64,000 nucleotides of DNA, taken from NCBI RefSeq assembly GCF_023715485.1, contig NZ_JAMBOF010000006.1, forward strand, positions 1 through 64,000, in the 5' to 3' direction. A program made the position numbers and the translations under genes. A model generated the notes under the pieces. That model worked only from the letters and a program-made list of their open reading frames with translations. It was not told where the DNA came from and did no database searches. The stretch is from Mesobacillus subterraneus. Its GTDB lineage: Bacteria; Bacillota; Bacilli; Bacillales; Cytobacillaceae. Below are positions 1 through 8,358 of the stretch, piece by piece (the first letter of the stretch is position 1; each line of letters begins with the position of its first letter).

Positions 1-5
1 AAATA

Positions 6-122
<117 letters not shown>

Positions 123-130
123 ACAAAGAT

Positions 131-159
131 GAACAGCTGAAAAATGCTGTTCTTTTTTG
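131..159 (+). terminator. rRNA operon terminator
   Basis: GAACAGC and GCTGTTC form a stem around an AT-rich loop, followed by a T6 run. It lies 8 nt after the 5S rRNA. Confidence 0.85.
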
Positions 160-310
160 TGTCCTCAAAAATGTATTTATTAGACAAAGATTTCAAGGTA
201 TGAGGGAAATGATTCGTTTACCAGCATTAAAATACGAGAATTAACACTTGAAATTGCGGTCTTTAAGGGTGTTATCTAAAAGTGAACTACTAATCCATTA
301 ATTAAACAGC

Positions 311-350
311 AAAAAAACATAACAGAAATCGAAATGACTGTTATGTTTTA
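311..350 (-). terminator. terminator of bioY
   Basis: Read on the minus strand, AAAACATAACAG pairs with CTGTTATGTTTT and is followed by a T run. It lies about 45 nt past the bioY stop codon. Confidence 0.8.
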
Positions 351-395
351 ATTTTAATCGATTATGAGATTTTCGTAGTTCCTGGGATTAATTTT

Positions 396-986
396 TTAAG
401 CTGCTTTTCTTAAATGACTGAAACTGGACTTCGAAAGAACGGTTCTTTCCAGTCTCGCAGCCATGATCCCGGCAAAAATGGCAAGGATTACATCTTTAGG
501 AAGAGGAACTACCATCCAAAGCCAAGCCATTTGGTACGTGAAGCCTTCTGGAGCTGCAGCCCAAAATTTATAAGCAAAATACATCCAATTAGTCCCGATT
601 ACATAATTGATTACTAGACCGATGAGAGAAGCAATGATAAATGCTGGAAGAGTCCGCTTGTTTTCAACAATTTTTCCAACAGCATATGCTGTAAAAACAA
701 AAGATACAATAAAGCCGAATGTAGGTGAGATCAATGTGGAAAATCCTCCACTGAACTGCGCAAAAACAGGAACTCCTACTAAGCCAACCAGAGCATAGAC
801 AACCATTGATATCGCTCCCAGACGGCTTCCTAAGACAGCACCTGCTAGGATAGCAAAAAAGGTTTGAAGCGTAATCGGCACCCCGCCAACAACCATGAAT
901 GGTACTAAAGAGGTTATGTTTGATCCAAAAGCCATTAGTGCAACAAACATTGCTGCAAGTGTTAAGTCAAGTGTTCTAAATTTCAT
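396..986 (-). CDS. bioY: biotin transporter BioY (S component)
   Basis: This 196-aa, very hydrophobic protein has about six membrane helices. It matches the BioY family, the substrate-binding S component of ECF-type biotin importers, in length and in its N-terminal pattern (LDLTLAAMFVALMAFGSNI, then GGVPITLQTF near residue 35). It takes up biotin at the cytoplasmic membrane, alone or with an energy-coupling module encoded elsewhere. The ATG at 986 is chosen because AAGGAG lies 7 nt upstream. A BirA-type operator overlaps the upstream promoter, so biotin repression is expected. Confidence 0.93.
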   Translation of the reverse strand: MKFRTLDLTLAAMFVALMAFGSNITSLVPFMVVGGVPITLQTFFAILAGAVLGSRLGAISMVVYALVGLVGVPVFAQFSGGFSTLISPTFGFIVSFVFTAYAVGKIVENKRTLPAFIIASLIGLVINYVIGTNWMYFAYKFWAAAPEGFTYQMAWLWMVVPLPKDVILAIFAGIMAARLERTVLSKSSFSHLRKAA

Positions 987-1043
987 GATGACAATCTCCT
1001 TTTAATATTTTATATAGAATAGATTAAACTTTCTAACGGATTT

Positions 1044-1074
1044 ATGTCAACTTATTTTTATTAAGGTTAACAAT
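1044..1074 (-). promoter_or_regulatory. BirA operator overlapping the bioY promoter
   Basis: On the minus strand ATTGTTAACC and GTTGACAT form a spaced inverted repeat (TGTTAAC, 14 nt, GTTGACA). This is the layout of BirA boxes in Firmicutes. The right arm supplies a perfect -35 TTGACA, so bound BirA-biotinyl-AMP would block RNA polymerase. It lies about 55 nt upstream of the bioY start. Confidence 0.75.
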
Positions 1075-1141
1075 ATTCTTTAAATAAGTTATCCAAGATT
1101 CGATAGTAAAGACATTAAGTAAATGCTTAAAATATAGAAAA

Positions 1142-1164
1142 GGTGCCCGGGAAACCCGTGCACC
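1142..1164 (-). terminator. terminator of the small stress gene
   Basis: On the minus strand GGTGCACGGG and CCCGGGCACC form a 10-bp stem with a TTT loop, followed by TTTTC. It lies just after the stop codon of the 1170-1481 gene. Confidence 0.8.
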
Positions 1165-1169
1165 TTCAT

Positions 1170-1481
1170 TTATCTGATTCGGTTGTTTATTACACGTTCA
1201 GGCAATGGCCGTTCTAAGTCAATGCTTTTATTATCAAGTATTTCTGGATTGTCTGCATGATTATCTTCATAGTCTTTTAACGCAGGTTCCCCGATATCAA
1301 GCTCTCCAGGGCTGAAAGCATTTGTAGGGTATTTGTCAGTCTTTGCTGCCTTTTCAACATTATAGCCAGAAATAGAGCTGTTGAGTGGTTTTTCTTTTTC
1401 ATCCTTAATTCGTTCAACAGCATCAATTGCTTCTTGCTCATTTTTATAAGTTTTAAGGATATGCTTCTTCTCGATTTCCAT
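1170..1481 (-). CDS. small general-stress protein, possibly YflT/17M-like
   Basis: This encodes a 103-aa hydrophilic, charged protein. The N-terminal stretch (KKHILKTYKNEQEAIDAVERIK) resembles the start of the general-stress protein 17M (YflT) family, whose members open with a strand and then a helix that begins near an EA-x-x-A pattern. The rest is low complexity and unfamiliar. A longer frame exists, but the ATG at 1481 has AGGAGG 9 nt upstream and is preferred. A sigma-B-type promoter at 1516-1541 supports a stress role. The family call is tentative and the function is unknown. Confidence 0.55.
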   Translation of the reverse strand: MEIEKKHILKTYKNEQEAIDAVERIKDEKEKPLNSSISGYNVEKAAKTDKYPTNAFSPGELDIGEPALKDYEDNHADNPEILDNKSIDLERPLPERVINNRIR

Positions 1482-1515
1482 TTCGATCAGCCTCCTATTA
1501 CTAATATATTTATAT

Positions 1516-1541
1516 ATACCCACGAAAGAGTCAGTTTTAAC
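1516..1541 (-). promoter_or_regulatory. sigma-B-type promoter
   Basis: On the minus strand GTTAAA is followed by 14 nt and then GGGTAT. The Bacillus sigma-B consensus is GTTTAA, 13-15 nt, GGGTAT, so this differs at one position only. It precedes the 103-aa gene. Confidence 0.7.
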
Positions 1542-1635
1542 TTTTACATGTTTCCATGAAATGGTCTATTTTTTCTTCCTTTCTGGTAAAATAATTAAAA
1601 AATAGATAGATAACTAGGGCAAAGGGGATTGTTAT

Positions 1636-2601
1636 TTGAAAAAGAAAGTATTTTGGTTTGCCGTTGGAACAATTTTGTTCATTTTCATTGGTCTATTTGG
1701 CGCAGGGAATTATTTTTACAATGTTGCTATCAACAGGAGTCACGATGCTGTGGATCTCCATGGAGGCGGAGAAAGTGTGACCGCCGCAAGCCTGCTTAAT
1801 GAAGAGGAGGAGCAGGCGAAGTTGGATGAGATTATGGACTGGACCGAAAAGCAGAAGTTTGAGTTTTTAGAAATACAATCAGAAGATGGACTAAAATTGA
1901 AGGCTCGATTTTTAAAAAATGTTCAGCCTAACGGCAAAGCGGTGATACTTGCCCATGGCTATAAAGGTAATAGCGAACAAATGCCGGGGATTACGAAATT
2001 CTATTATGATCAGGGGTACGATATCCTTAAGCCAGATGCAAGAGGGCATGGTCTAAGTGAGGGTGAGTATGTAGGGTATGGCTGGCACGATCGAAAAGAT
2101 TATGTTCAATGGGCCCATTATATAGCTGAAGAAGAAGGAGCAGAGAGTATCTTTTTGCATGGGTTCTCGATGGGAGCTGCAACTGTACTTATGGCAAGCG
2201 GCGAGAATCTTCCGAAGCAGGTGAAGGGGATCATCGCTGATAGTGGTTATACCACTGTTTTTGAAGAGTTGACCCATCAATTAAAATATTTATACCATCT
2301 TCCAGCATTTCCAGTCATGCAGGTTACGAGTGTTATAACCGATATCAGGGCAGGGTATACTTTTCGGGAAGCATCAGCAATCGACAGCGTCATAAAAACG
2401 GAACTTCCATTATTCATTATTCATGGAGATCAAGATAAGTTGGTTCCAACAGAGATGGGCCAAAGGATTTTTGACGCAGCGAAGAGTGATAAAGACCTTT
2501 GGATTGTGCCTGGCGCCGGTCATACAGAGGCATATACAATTGCTGAAAAAGAGTATCAAGAGCGTTTGAAAGCATTTTGGAAAAAATCACTTGGAAATTA
2601 G
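1636..2601 (+). CDS. membrane-anchored alpha/beta hydrolase
   Basis: This 321-aa protein starts with one N-terminal membrane segment (residues 3-27), followed by an alpha/beta-hydrolase domain. The catalytic triad is visible: Ser178 in GFSMG, Asp267 in HGDQDKLVP and His296 in GAGHTEAY. HGYKGN around residue 107 is the oxyanion-side loop. It resembles the B. subtilis YqkD-type serine hydrolases, whose substrate is unknown. The start is TTG at 1636 after AAAGGGG. The next gene starts 11 nt after the stop, so the two are probably co-transcribed. Confidence 0.85.
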   Translation: MKKKVFWFAVGTILFIFIGLFGAGNYFYNVAINRSHDAVDLHGGGESVTAASLLNEEEEQAKLDEIMDWTEKQKFEFLEIQSEDGLKLKARFLKNVQPNGKAVILAHGYKGNSEQMPGITKFYYDQGYDILKPDARGHGLSEGEYVGYGWHDRKDYVQWAHYIAEEEGAESIFLHGFSMGAATVLMASGENLPKQVKGIIADSGYTTVFEELTHQLKYLYHLPAFPVMQVTSVITDIRAGYTFREASAIDSVIKTELPLFIIHGDQDKLVPTEMGQRIFDAAKSDKDLWIVPGAGHTEAYTIAEKEYQERLKAFWKKSLGN

Positions 2602-2612
2602 GTGCTTAATTT

Positions 2613-3485
2613 ATGCAATCCATTTATAATATCGGATCGAGATTTTGGTATATGACACCAGTATCTGAAACAGACCGTCCAATTCTTGGCATGGTAGTGG
2701 GTGAAGATAGAATTTTAATGATTGATGCCGGCAACTCGGAATCCCATGCACTGATATTTTTGGAAATGCTGACAGAGAAGGGGATTTCGAATCCTGATTT
2801 TGTCTTGCTGACCCATTGGCATTGGGATCATATTTTTGGGCTTTCTGCTTTGGGGGATGCTTTTTCAATTTCTTCAGAGCAAACAAAGGATGAAATCAAA
2901 AAGTTACTGCCCCTTTCTTGGTCAGATGAAGCATTAAACCAGAGAGTGGCAGAAGGAACGGAAATCGAATTTTGTTCTAGCGCTATAAAAAAAGAATTTC
3001 AAGAACATCGTGATATCAAAATTACTTTGCCGCTGCTGACATTTGAAGATAAGATTGAAATGGATCTGGGGGGTGTCACCTGTATTTTACAGCAAGTAGG
3101 TGGCGACCATGCTGCAGATTCTGTCGTAGTCTATGTGAAAGAAGAAAAAATCTTGTTCCTGGCCGACTGTATTTATGCGGATATTTTTTCACCAAAATGG
3201 AATTTCACAGTTGATGGCACACGGGGCTTATTAGATAAACTCGAGACGTTTGATGCAGAGACCTACATCCTCTCTCATGGGAAGCCAATTTCAAGAGAGG
3301 AATTTAGGAATGAAGCGAATATGCTTAGAACAATTGCCGACCTGACAGAGAAATATGAGGGGAATATGGCAAGAATCAGTAGTGAATATGAAAAACAAGC
3401 AGGAAGAGTTTTAACTGAGGATGAGATTGAAACAGTAGAGTATTTTGTGAATGGGTATGAAATGAACTATGGTAATAAAGGATAA
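2613..3485 (+). CDS. MBL-fold metallo-hydrolase
   Basis: This 290-aa protein has the metallo-beta-lactamase fold. It carries the metal motif H68-W-H70-W-D72-H73, followed by His166 (GGDHAADS), Asp185 (LADC) and His222 (LSHGKP), which is a complete di-metal site. Members of this superfamily hydrolyse thioesters, lactones and phosphodiesters among others, and no specific substrate can be named. It lies 11 nt after the hydrolase gene and is closed by a terminator. Confidence 0.87.
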   Translation: MQSIYNIGSRFWYMTPVSETDRPILGMVVGEDRILMIDAGNSESHALIFLEMLTEKGISNPDFVLLTHWHWDHIFGLSALGDAFSISSEQTKDEIKKLLPLSWSDEALNQRVAEGTEIEFCSSAIKKEFQEHRDIKITLPLLTFEDKIEMDLGGVTCILQQVGGDHAADSVVVYVKEEKILFLADCIYADIFSPKWNFTVDGTRGLLDKLETFDAETYILSHGKPISREEFRNEANMLRTIADLTEKYEGNMARISSEYEKQAGRVLTEDEIETVEYFVNGYEMNYGNKG

Positions 3486-3494
3486 GATTTTGCA

Positions 3495-3520
3495 ACACAC
3501 CAAACTTGGTGTGTTTTTTT
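3495..3520 (+). terminator. terminator after the MBL gene
   Basis: AACACACCAA and TTGGTGTGTT form a perfect 10-bp stem followed by a T-rich tail. Confidence 0.9.
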
Positions 3521-3617
3521 CTTGTTGAATGATGCATAGTCTCTCGTTTGTGGGGAAAAAGCACTAAAATGCCGATTAATAATTTACATTTTTCATTAAT
3601 ACTTCGAATTTATCTAC

Positions 3618-3790
3618 AATCACTACTAAATCACTACGAATCTAGCTAGAATTGCCAGAAAATATTTTTAATCACTACGAAATGAGCTTGAATCACTACG
3701 AAATCAGCAATAATCACTACGATTTTAGCTAAAATCACTACGAAAATGCCATTAATCACTACGAAAACAACTAGAATCACTACTTTTACC
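3618..3790. repeat. 21-bp phased tandem array (AATCACTACGAAA units)
   Basis: AATCACTAC recurs at 3670, 3691, 3712, 3733, 3754 and 3775, exactly 21 bp apart. Two further copies at 3618 and 3629 are off phase. In each unit the first 10-12 bases are nearly invariant and the other 9-11 differ. The array lies between the terminator at 3495-3520 and the start of the CoxG-like gene at 3889. An open frame on the minus strand (3646-3849) is only the repeat read in phase (21 bp is 7 codons) and is not called a gene. The function is unknown. Confidence 0.9.
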
Positions 3791-3888
3791 ACCAGCTGGA
3801 AAAACACCGAATTTTCAGTGGACAAAGTATAAATAGGCTGGCCAATCATATATCTCTAAAAGTAAAGAAAAATGAAGGAGTGGTTTAA

Positions 3889-4341
3889 ATGCCTGAAGGG
3901 AAACACGAAATTACGATGGAGGTCCCAATAGAAGAAGTATGGAATTTTGTTAAGGATATGGACAACTGGGCTCCGCTTTTGCCTGGATATATCAGCCATA
4001 AAAAAATCAATGAACACCAGTCGAATTGGACGTTCAAGGAGACAATTGGTGTCTTGAAAAAGAAAATCAGTCTACAGGTCTCGATCAAGGAATGGATTGA
4101 GCCGACGAGAGTTACTTTTGAATTAAAGGGCATTAATGAGAATATAAATGGAAATGGGTACTTTAAAGCGGAGGCCATTGGGCAAAACACAACAAAAATG
4201 ACAGGGTATCTTGAGATGACAGCTGAAGGTGCACTGGCTCCAGTGATGAATGCCGTCATGAAAACATCTCTGCCTAAGAGCGGCCAAGAGTTAACGACCG
4301 CTATTGCACAAAAGCTTGAGGAAAGAAAAGCATACCGTTAA
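3889..4341 (+). CDS. SRPBCC-fold protein, CoxG-like
   Basis: This 150-aa protein opens with the pattern of the CoxG/SRPBCC ligand-binding family: a strand, then VPIEEVWNFVKDMDNWAPLLPGY, where the W and P positions are typical. CoxG proteins were named for carbon monoxide dehydrogenase clusters, but many Bacillus copies stand alone as here, so a role in CO oxidation should not be inferred. It probably binds a hydrophobic ligand. AAGGAG lies 9 nt before the ATG. A strong bidirectional terminator follows. Confidence 0.8.
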   Translation: MPEGKHEITMEVPIEEVWNFVKDMDNWAPLLPGYISHKKINEHQSNWTFKETIGVLKKKISLQVSIKEWIEPTRVTFELKGINENINGNGYFKAEAIGQNTTKMTGYLEMTAEGALAPVMNAVMKTSLPKSGQELTTAIAQKLEERKAYR

Positions 4342-4354
4342 AAGACAGTTTTAA

Positions 4355-4387
4355 AGGGAGCTTGCATCTGCAAGCTCCCTAATTTTT
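4355..4387. terminator. bidirectional terminator
   Basis: AGGGAGCTTGCA and TGCAAGCTCCCT form a 12-bp perfect stem with a two-base loop. It serves the CoxG-like gene and probably also the convergent gene ending at 4379. Confidence 0.85.
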
Positions 4388-4684
4388 CTTCTCAACCTTC
4401 ACAAGTCCATCTACTCTTTCACTTTTATCGAAATAAAGAATTACAGTGTCATCTATATGAACACCAGAGCCTGATTCCAGTTTTTCTTTTTTAAAGTAAA
4501 TACTTTTGCCGTTACGGCTTACCCCGTGGTAACCTGAATCATCTATTTGAGTAATGGTGAACTCCTCGGTGAAGAATTCTGCTTTAACCTGGCTGGAAGC
4601 ATTTCTAGCTTCATCCATTTCAAGCTTCAGGTAAATCATCATGCCAAGAATCAGGGTCAATAAAAATAGGACAAATACTCGCAT
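4379..4684 (-). CDS. small membrane-anchored protein of unknown function
   Basis: This encodes a 101-aa protein with an N-terminal hydrophobic segment (residues 2-20) and a soluble remainder predicted to be outside the membrane, rich in beta-strand pattern (FTITQIDDSGYHGVSRNGK). The second half looks like a small OB- or SH3-like barrel, but no family is recognised. GGAGG lies 8 nt upstream of the ATG, which makes it a convincing gene. Confidence 0.65.
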   Translation of the reverse strand: MRVFVLFLLTLILGMMIYLKLEMDEARNASSQVKAEFFTEEFTITQIDDSGYHGVSRNGKSIYFKKEKLESGSGVHIDDTVILYFDKSERVDGLVKVEKKN

Positions 4685-4812
4685 TGCAAATCCTCCATCG
4701 CTTATTCCCCAAACATTATATGAACATCTGCCGATAAAATGACTTTAATCATTTAAAAGTTTGCTATAATAATAGGAATTAAAATTGCAGGAGTAACAGA
4801 AGGGTTTGAATT

Positions 4813-5541
4813 ATGACTGTTAAAACGAAACTTTATGAAGTCGATCTTTATGAGCCAATTCGCAAGCATTTTATAAAGCAAGGTTACCGTGTCAATGGAG
4901 AGGTGCATGATTGTGATTTGACTGCGGTAAAAGAAGATGATTTGGTGATTGTGGAATTGAAGCTTACATTGAACATCGATTTGCTGCTTCAGGCCACGAG
5001 AAGGCAGCGATTGACTGATCTTGTTTATGTTGCAATCCCTAAACCAAAACGGATCTCGAGGACACGATGGAATAATGTGATTCATTTAATCAGAAGGCTC
5101 GAGCTGGGCTTGATCACGGTGTCATTTGCAAGTAACCGGAAAAAGCTCGAGTTTGTGGCACATCCCGAGCCATTTGATCGCGGGCCTAGCAAGAACCGAA
5201 AGAAGAAAGCTGCCTTAATTGCTGAAATTGAAGGCAGAAGTGCGGACTATAATGTGGGTGGGTCCAACAAAACCAAGATCATGACAGCCTACAAGGAGAA
5301 TTGCATCCAGATTGCCTGTTACCTGGAAAAATTGGGGCAGATGTCTCCGAAAGCATTAGCCGCACTTGGTACAGGAGCCAAGACACAATCAATGCTTCAT
5401 AAAAATTACTACAAGTGGTTTGAAAAAGTTGAACGAGGGGTCTATGCAATCAGTGCACAAGGCAGAATAGAACTGGCGGATTATCAGGAGCTTGTTGAGT
5501 ATTATTTAGAAAAGCTGAACGCGATAAGTAAAGTTGAATAG
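4813..5541 (+). CDS. DUF2161-type protein with PD-(D/E)XK-like core
   Basis: This 242-aa protein has two parts. Residues 1-115 look like a PD-(D/E)XK phosphodiesterase core: Asp35 (HDCDLTAV), then 12 residues later Glu48-x-Lys50 (VIVELKL), followed by a helix with QATRRQRLTD. Residues 155-240 look like a winged-helix segment. It fits the DUF2161 family, annotated as putative phosphodiesterase, which has no known biological role. TATAAT of an extended -10 lies near 4762. A terminator follows directly. It might be a nuclease of repair or defence type, but nothing nearby supports defence. Confidence 0.75.
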   Translation: MTVKTKLYEVDLYEPIRKHFIKQGYRVNGEVHDCDLTAVKEDDLVIVELKLTLNIDLLLQATRRQRLTDLVYVAIPKPKRISRTRWNNVIHLIRRLELGLITVSFASNRKKLEFVAHPEPFDRGPSKNRKKKAALIAEIEGRSADYNVGGSNKTKIMTAYKENCIQIACYLEKLGQMSPKALAALGTGAKTQSMLHKNYYKWFEKVERGVYAISAQGRIELADYQELVEYYLEKLNAISKVE

Positions 5542-5553
5542 CTAACAACAAAG

Positions 5554-5579
5554 TCCCCCTTTATGCAAGGGGGATTTTT
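5554..5579 (+). terminator. terminator after the DUF2161 gene
   Basis: TCCCCCTT and AAGGGGGA form a stem followed by T5. The convergent TetR gene ends at its edge, so it may act in both directions. Confidence 0.85.
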
Positions 5580-6448
5580 CATGCTTTTTCTAGGAGCTTG
5601 TCGTCAATTAGTTCTTTTAATTCAGCAAGTTTGTTCTCGCCAATGTTGGCCATCGATAAAATCACACTGTCTATTAAAAATTTCCTTGGAGGTTCCGTTT
5701 TAATGATTTCTTCTTCGATAAAATCAAGCTTTTGGAGGAATTCATTGTTGTCGCAGTCTAGTTTTTTCAGTCGAGATATTGCTGAATGAATTTTGGTCCT
5801 GAAATCAAGATCTTCTGTCCTTGATGCAGGTAGCCACTGATCCAATATTTCCGGTGGAAGCAAACGTTCACCTGAAATTGAAAGCTCTTTTAGCATGTTC
5901 AATATCCGATTCACACTATAGCTGACTACCGGATGAATCTCAGCATTCACTCCGTTGGCTTTTAAGTAAAGCCTGATGTTCTGCTGCAGGATGCCCCTAA
6001 GCATTATTGCTGCATCCAGCAGGTAAGGGTGACAGCTTTCATCCGTGATATCTGCCAGCCGTTCATAAGCCCATCGCAATGTCTTCAAATTCCCGATTTC
6101 CAGATATTGCTTAAGTTCATGGTCACTCGAATAAAATACCTCTTCAAACAGCGGGATAATATTATTCTCTCTGTTCGTCTTCATTTGAAATTCAATCTGT
6201 TTGATGAGGATTTCAGGGTCGGAATGGTCTTGGCCAACGAGCATGGCGTTTCGATTGTTCTCCATTTGCTGGAAAGCCGTCTTGAAGATGGCCATCAGCA
6301 GTTCGTTTTTTGATGAAAAATAATTATAGAATGTGCCTTTGGATATTCCAGTGAAATCAAGGATATCCTGTATGGAAGTATTCTGGAATCCTTTATCGAT
6401 GAATAGCTGATGGGCTTTTTTGATTACATGCTGTTTTCTGTCGTTCAT
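5579..6448 (-). CDS. TetR/AcrR-family regulator of the adjacent MFS pump
   Basis: This 289-aa protein has a classic N-terminal TetR DNA-binding domain at residues 8-55 (TSIQDILDFTGISKGTFYNYF). The rest is longer than the usual 190-210 aa family length, giving a large ligand-sensing region. It is transcribed divergently from the DHA2-type efflux transporter at 6637, the standard arrangement for a local repressor. A perfect 15-bp palindrome at 6480-6494 overlaps its own promoter region. Confidence 0.88.
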   Translation of the reverse strand: MNDRKQHVIKKAHQLFIDKGFQNTSIQDILDFTGISKGTFYNYFSSKNELLMAIFKTAFQQMENNRNAMLVGQDHSDPEILIKQIEFQMKTNRENNIIPLFEEVFYSSDHELKQYLEIGNLKTLRWAYERLADITDESCHPYLLDAAIMLRGILQQNIRLYLKANGVNAEIHPVVSYSVNRILNMLKELSISGERLLPPEILDQWLPASRTEDLDFRTKIHSAISRLKKLDCDNNEFLQKLDFIEEEIIKTEPPRKFLIDSVILSMANIGENKLAELKELIDDKLLEKA

Positions 6449-6479
6449 TTAATCACCTTGACCTTCATTTGTACCGCTT

Positions 6480-6494
6480 GTATAAAAGTTATAC
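6480..6494. promoter_or_regulatory. candidate TetR operator
   Basis: GTATAAAAGTTATAC is a perfect inverted repeat (6+3+6) in the divergent TetR/MFS intergenic region, 32 nt upstream of the TetR start. It contains a likely -10 element (TATAAC) of the TetR promoter on the minus strand. No second copy is visible at the MFS promoter. Confidence 0.5.
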
Positions 6495-6547
6495 TACCTG
6501 AAATGTTCGGACAATACAAACCCTTTTGCAATAGGGATTTATAAACG

Positions 6548-6576
6548 TTGCAAAAAATGGACTGATGGTATATGCT
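6548..6576 (+). promoter_or_regulatory. sigma-A promoter of the MFS gene
   Basis: TTGCAA, 17 nt, TATGCT. It lies about 60 nt upstream of the transporter start codon. Confidence 0.5.
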
Positions 6577-6636
6577 AGTGTTTATGCAAATGCAAAATTT
6601 ACAGATTTGTGAACAATTTAAACAGGGGGATACAGA

Positions 6637-8172
6637 ATGCAGCAGAACATCAAGCCGCCAGACAAGCCGCCGTACGGTATAATAGCGGTTCTAATTGTTG
6701 GAGCATTTATTGCATTTTTAAATAATACATTACTTAATATAGCTTTGCCGTCCATCATGATTGACCTCGAAGTCGAGGCAACAACAGTACAGTGGCTGAC
6801 AACAGGCTTCATGTTAGTCAGCGGAATCATGATTCCGCTTAGTGCCTATTTAATTCAAAAATACTCAGTCCGCCGGTTATTTTTAACGGCGATGGCACTA
6901 TTCACTGCCGGTACGATTCTGGCAGGCGCAGCACACATTTTTCCGGTTCTGTTAGCAGGGCGCATGATCCAGGCCTCTGGAACAGCAATCATGATGCCTC
7001 TCTTGATGAATGTGATGTTAATAAGCTTTCCGATTGAAAAACGCGGGACAGCAATGGGGGTTTTTGGCCTTGTACTGATGTTCGCGCCGGCAATTGGACC
7101 TACACTTTCCGGGTGGCTGATCGAGCATTATGACTGGAGAATGCTGTTCCATTTCGTTACTCCAATCGCGGCAATCGTACTTTTGCTTGGCTTTTTCATG
7201 CTAAAAGATAAAAAAGAAAAAGTGAAAATGCGTTTGGATGTTATTTCGTTATCGCTCTCAAGCATTGGTTTTGGCGGGTTACTGTATGGATTCAGTTCTG
7301 CTGGCTCAAAGGGCTGGGAGAGTCCTCATGTTTATTTGACGCTTACGATTGGATTGATTTCACTTGTTGTATTTATCCTGCGCCAATTAAGTCAGGACAA
7401 TCCAATGCTGAATTTCAGGATTTATAAATATCCGATGTTTGCCCTTTCATCTGCAATTACGATGATCGTTACGATGGCAATGTTCTCAGGAATGCTGCTT
7501 CTGCCAATCTATGTGCAGACTATACGGGGCATTTCTCCGCTGGATGCAGGACTTTTGCTGCTGCCGGGTGCCATTGTCATGGCGATCATGTCACCAATTA
7601 CAGGCAGATTATTCGATAAGTTCGGCGGCAGGGCGCTTGCCATCGCAGGTTTAGCCATTACTGTTGTAACAAGCTATTATTTCAGTAAATTATCATTCGA
7701 AACATCTTATACTCAATTGATTATTCTTTATACAGTTCGGATGTTTGGGATGTCGATGGTTAATATGCCTGTTTCAACGAACGGCTTGAACCAGCTGCCT
7801 ACACTCTATTATCCGCACGGTACGGCGATGAATAATACAATGCAGCAGGTTTCAGGAGCAATCGGCACTGCTTTGCTGGTTACAGTTATGTCAATGCGTG
7901 CTGAAACGCACGGAAAAGAACTGGCAGAGTCTGCGTTAAAAGAGGCAGCGGCTGCAGGGAAGGCTGTGACTCCGGCTGCAATGGCTGAAATGAAACAGCA
8001 CATTGCCATGCAGGCAATGCTTGAGGGAATTAATGACGCGTTCTTCGTGACGGTATTCATTTCATTAGTTGCCTTGATCCTCGCCTTCTTTATCAAACGT
8101 GCCAAGCAGGAAGAGGACACAATCGGCAGGCAGCCTGCAAAACAGAAACAAACAAACCTTGCTAATAATTAA
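6637..8172 (+). CDS. DHA2-family multidrug efflux MFS transporter
   Basis: This 511-aa membrane protein has about 14 hydrophobic segments, as in the DHA2 (EmrB/QacA/LmrB) family of proton-coupled drug exporters. Family signatures are the first helix with LNNTLLNIALPSIMIDL, WLTTGFMLVSGIMIPLSAYL in helix 2, and GRMIQASGTAIMMPL. The C-terminal tail is short and charged. The divergent TetR gene probably represses it. The substrate cannot be predicted. Confidence 0.92.
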   Translation: MQQNIKPPDKPPYGIIAVLIVGAFIAFLNNTLLNIALPSIMIDLEVEATTVQWLTTGFMLVSGIMIPLSAYLIQKYSVRRLFLTAMALFTAGTILAGAAHIFPVLLAGRMIQASGTAIMMPLLMNVMLISFPIEKRGTAMGVFGLVLMFAPAIGPTLSGWLIEHYDWRMLFHFVTPIAAIVLLLGFFMLKDKKEKVKMRLDVISLSLSSIGFGGLLYGFSSAGSKGWESPHVYLTLTIGLISLVVFILRQLSQDNPMLNFRIYKYPMFALSSAITMIVTMAMFSGMLLLPIYVQTIRGISPLDAGLLLLPGAIVMAIMSPITGRLFDKFGGRALAIAGLAITVVTSYYFSKLSFETSYTQLIILYTVRMFGMSMVNMPVSTNGLNQLPTLYYPHGTAMNNTMQQVSGAIGTALLVTVMSMRAETHGKELAESALKEAAAAGKAVTPAAMAEMKQHIAMQAMLEGINDAFFVTVFISLVALILAFFIKRAKQEEDTIGRQPAKQKQTNLANN

Positions 8173-8176
8173 TTGA

Positions 8177-8202
8177 AAAGCCCTGGGATCCAGGGTTTTT
8201 TT
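8177..8202 (+). terminator. terminator after the MFS gene
   Basis: GCCCTGG and CCAGGGT form a short stem followed by T7. Confidence 0.85.
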
Positions 8203-8358
8203 CTGCTCATTTCGTAAACGGTTCAACTTTTTCCGACTAGATTCATTTGGATTTTATCGAAACGATAAATTTAGCAACATTCTCAGAACCGTAAAGCAAG
8301 CTAATAGAGGTAAGTTCATAACGAGATAAAATAAACATATAAAAAGGATGATTTTTAG

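Noticed and set aside
3618-3790. A miniature CRISPR-like array
   Set aside because: The conserved part is only 10-12 nt and the variable part 9-11 nt, far below CRISPR sizes, and there are no cas genes.
3646-3849. Open frame of 67 codons rich in VV and I on the minus strand
   Set aside because: It is the 21-bp array read in frame (7 codons per unit), with no ribosome-binding site.
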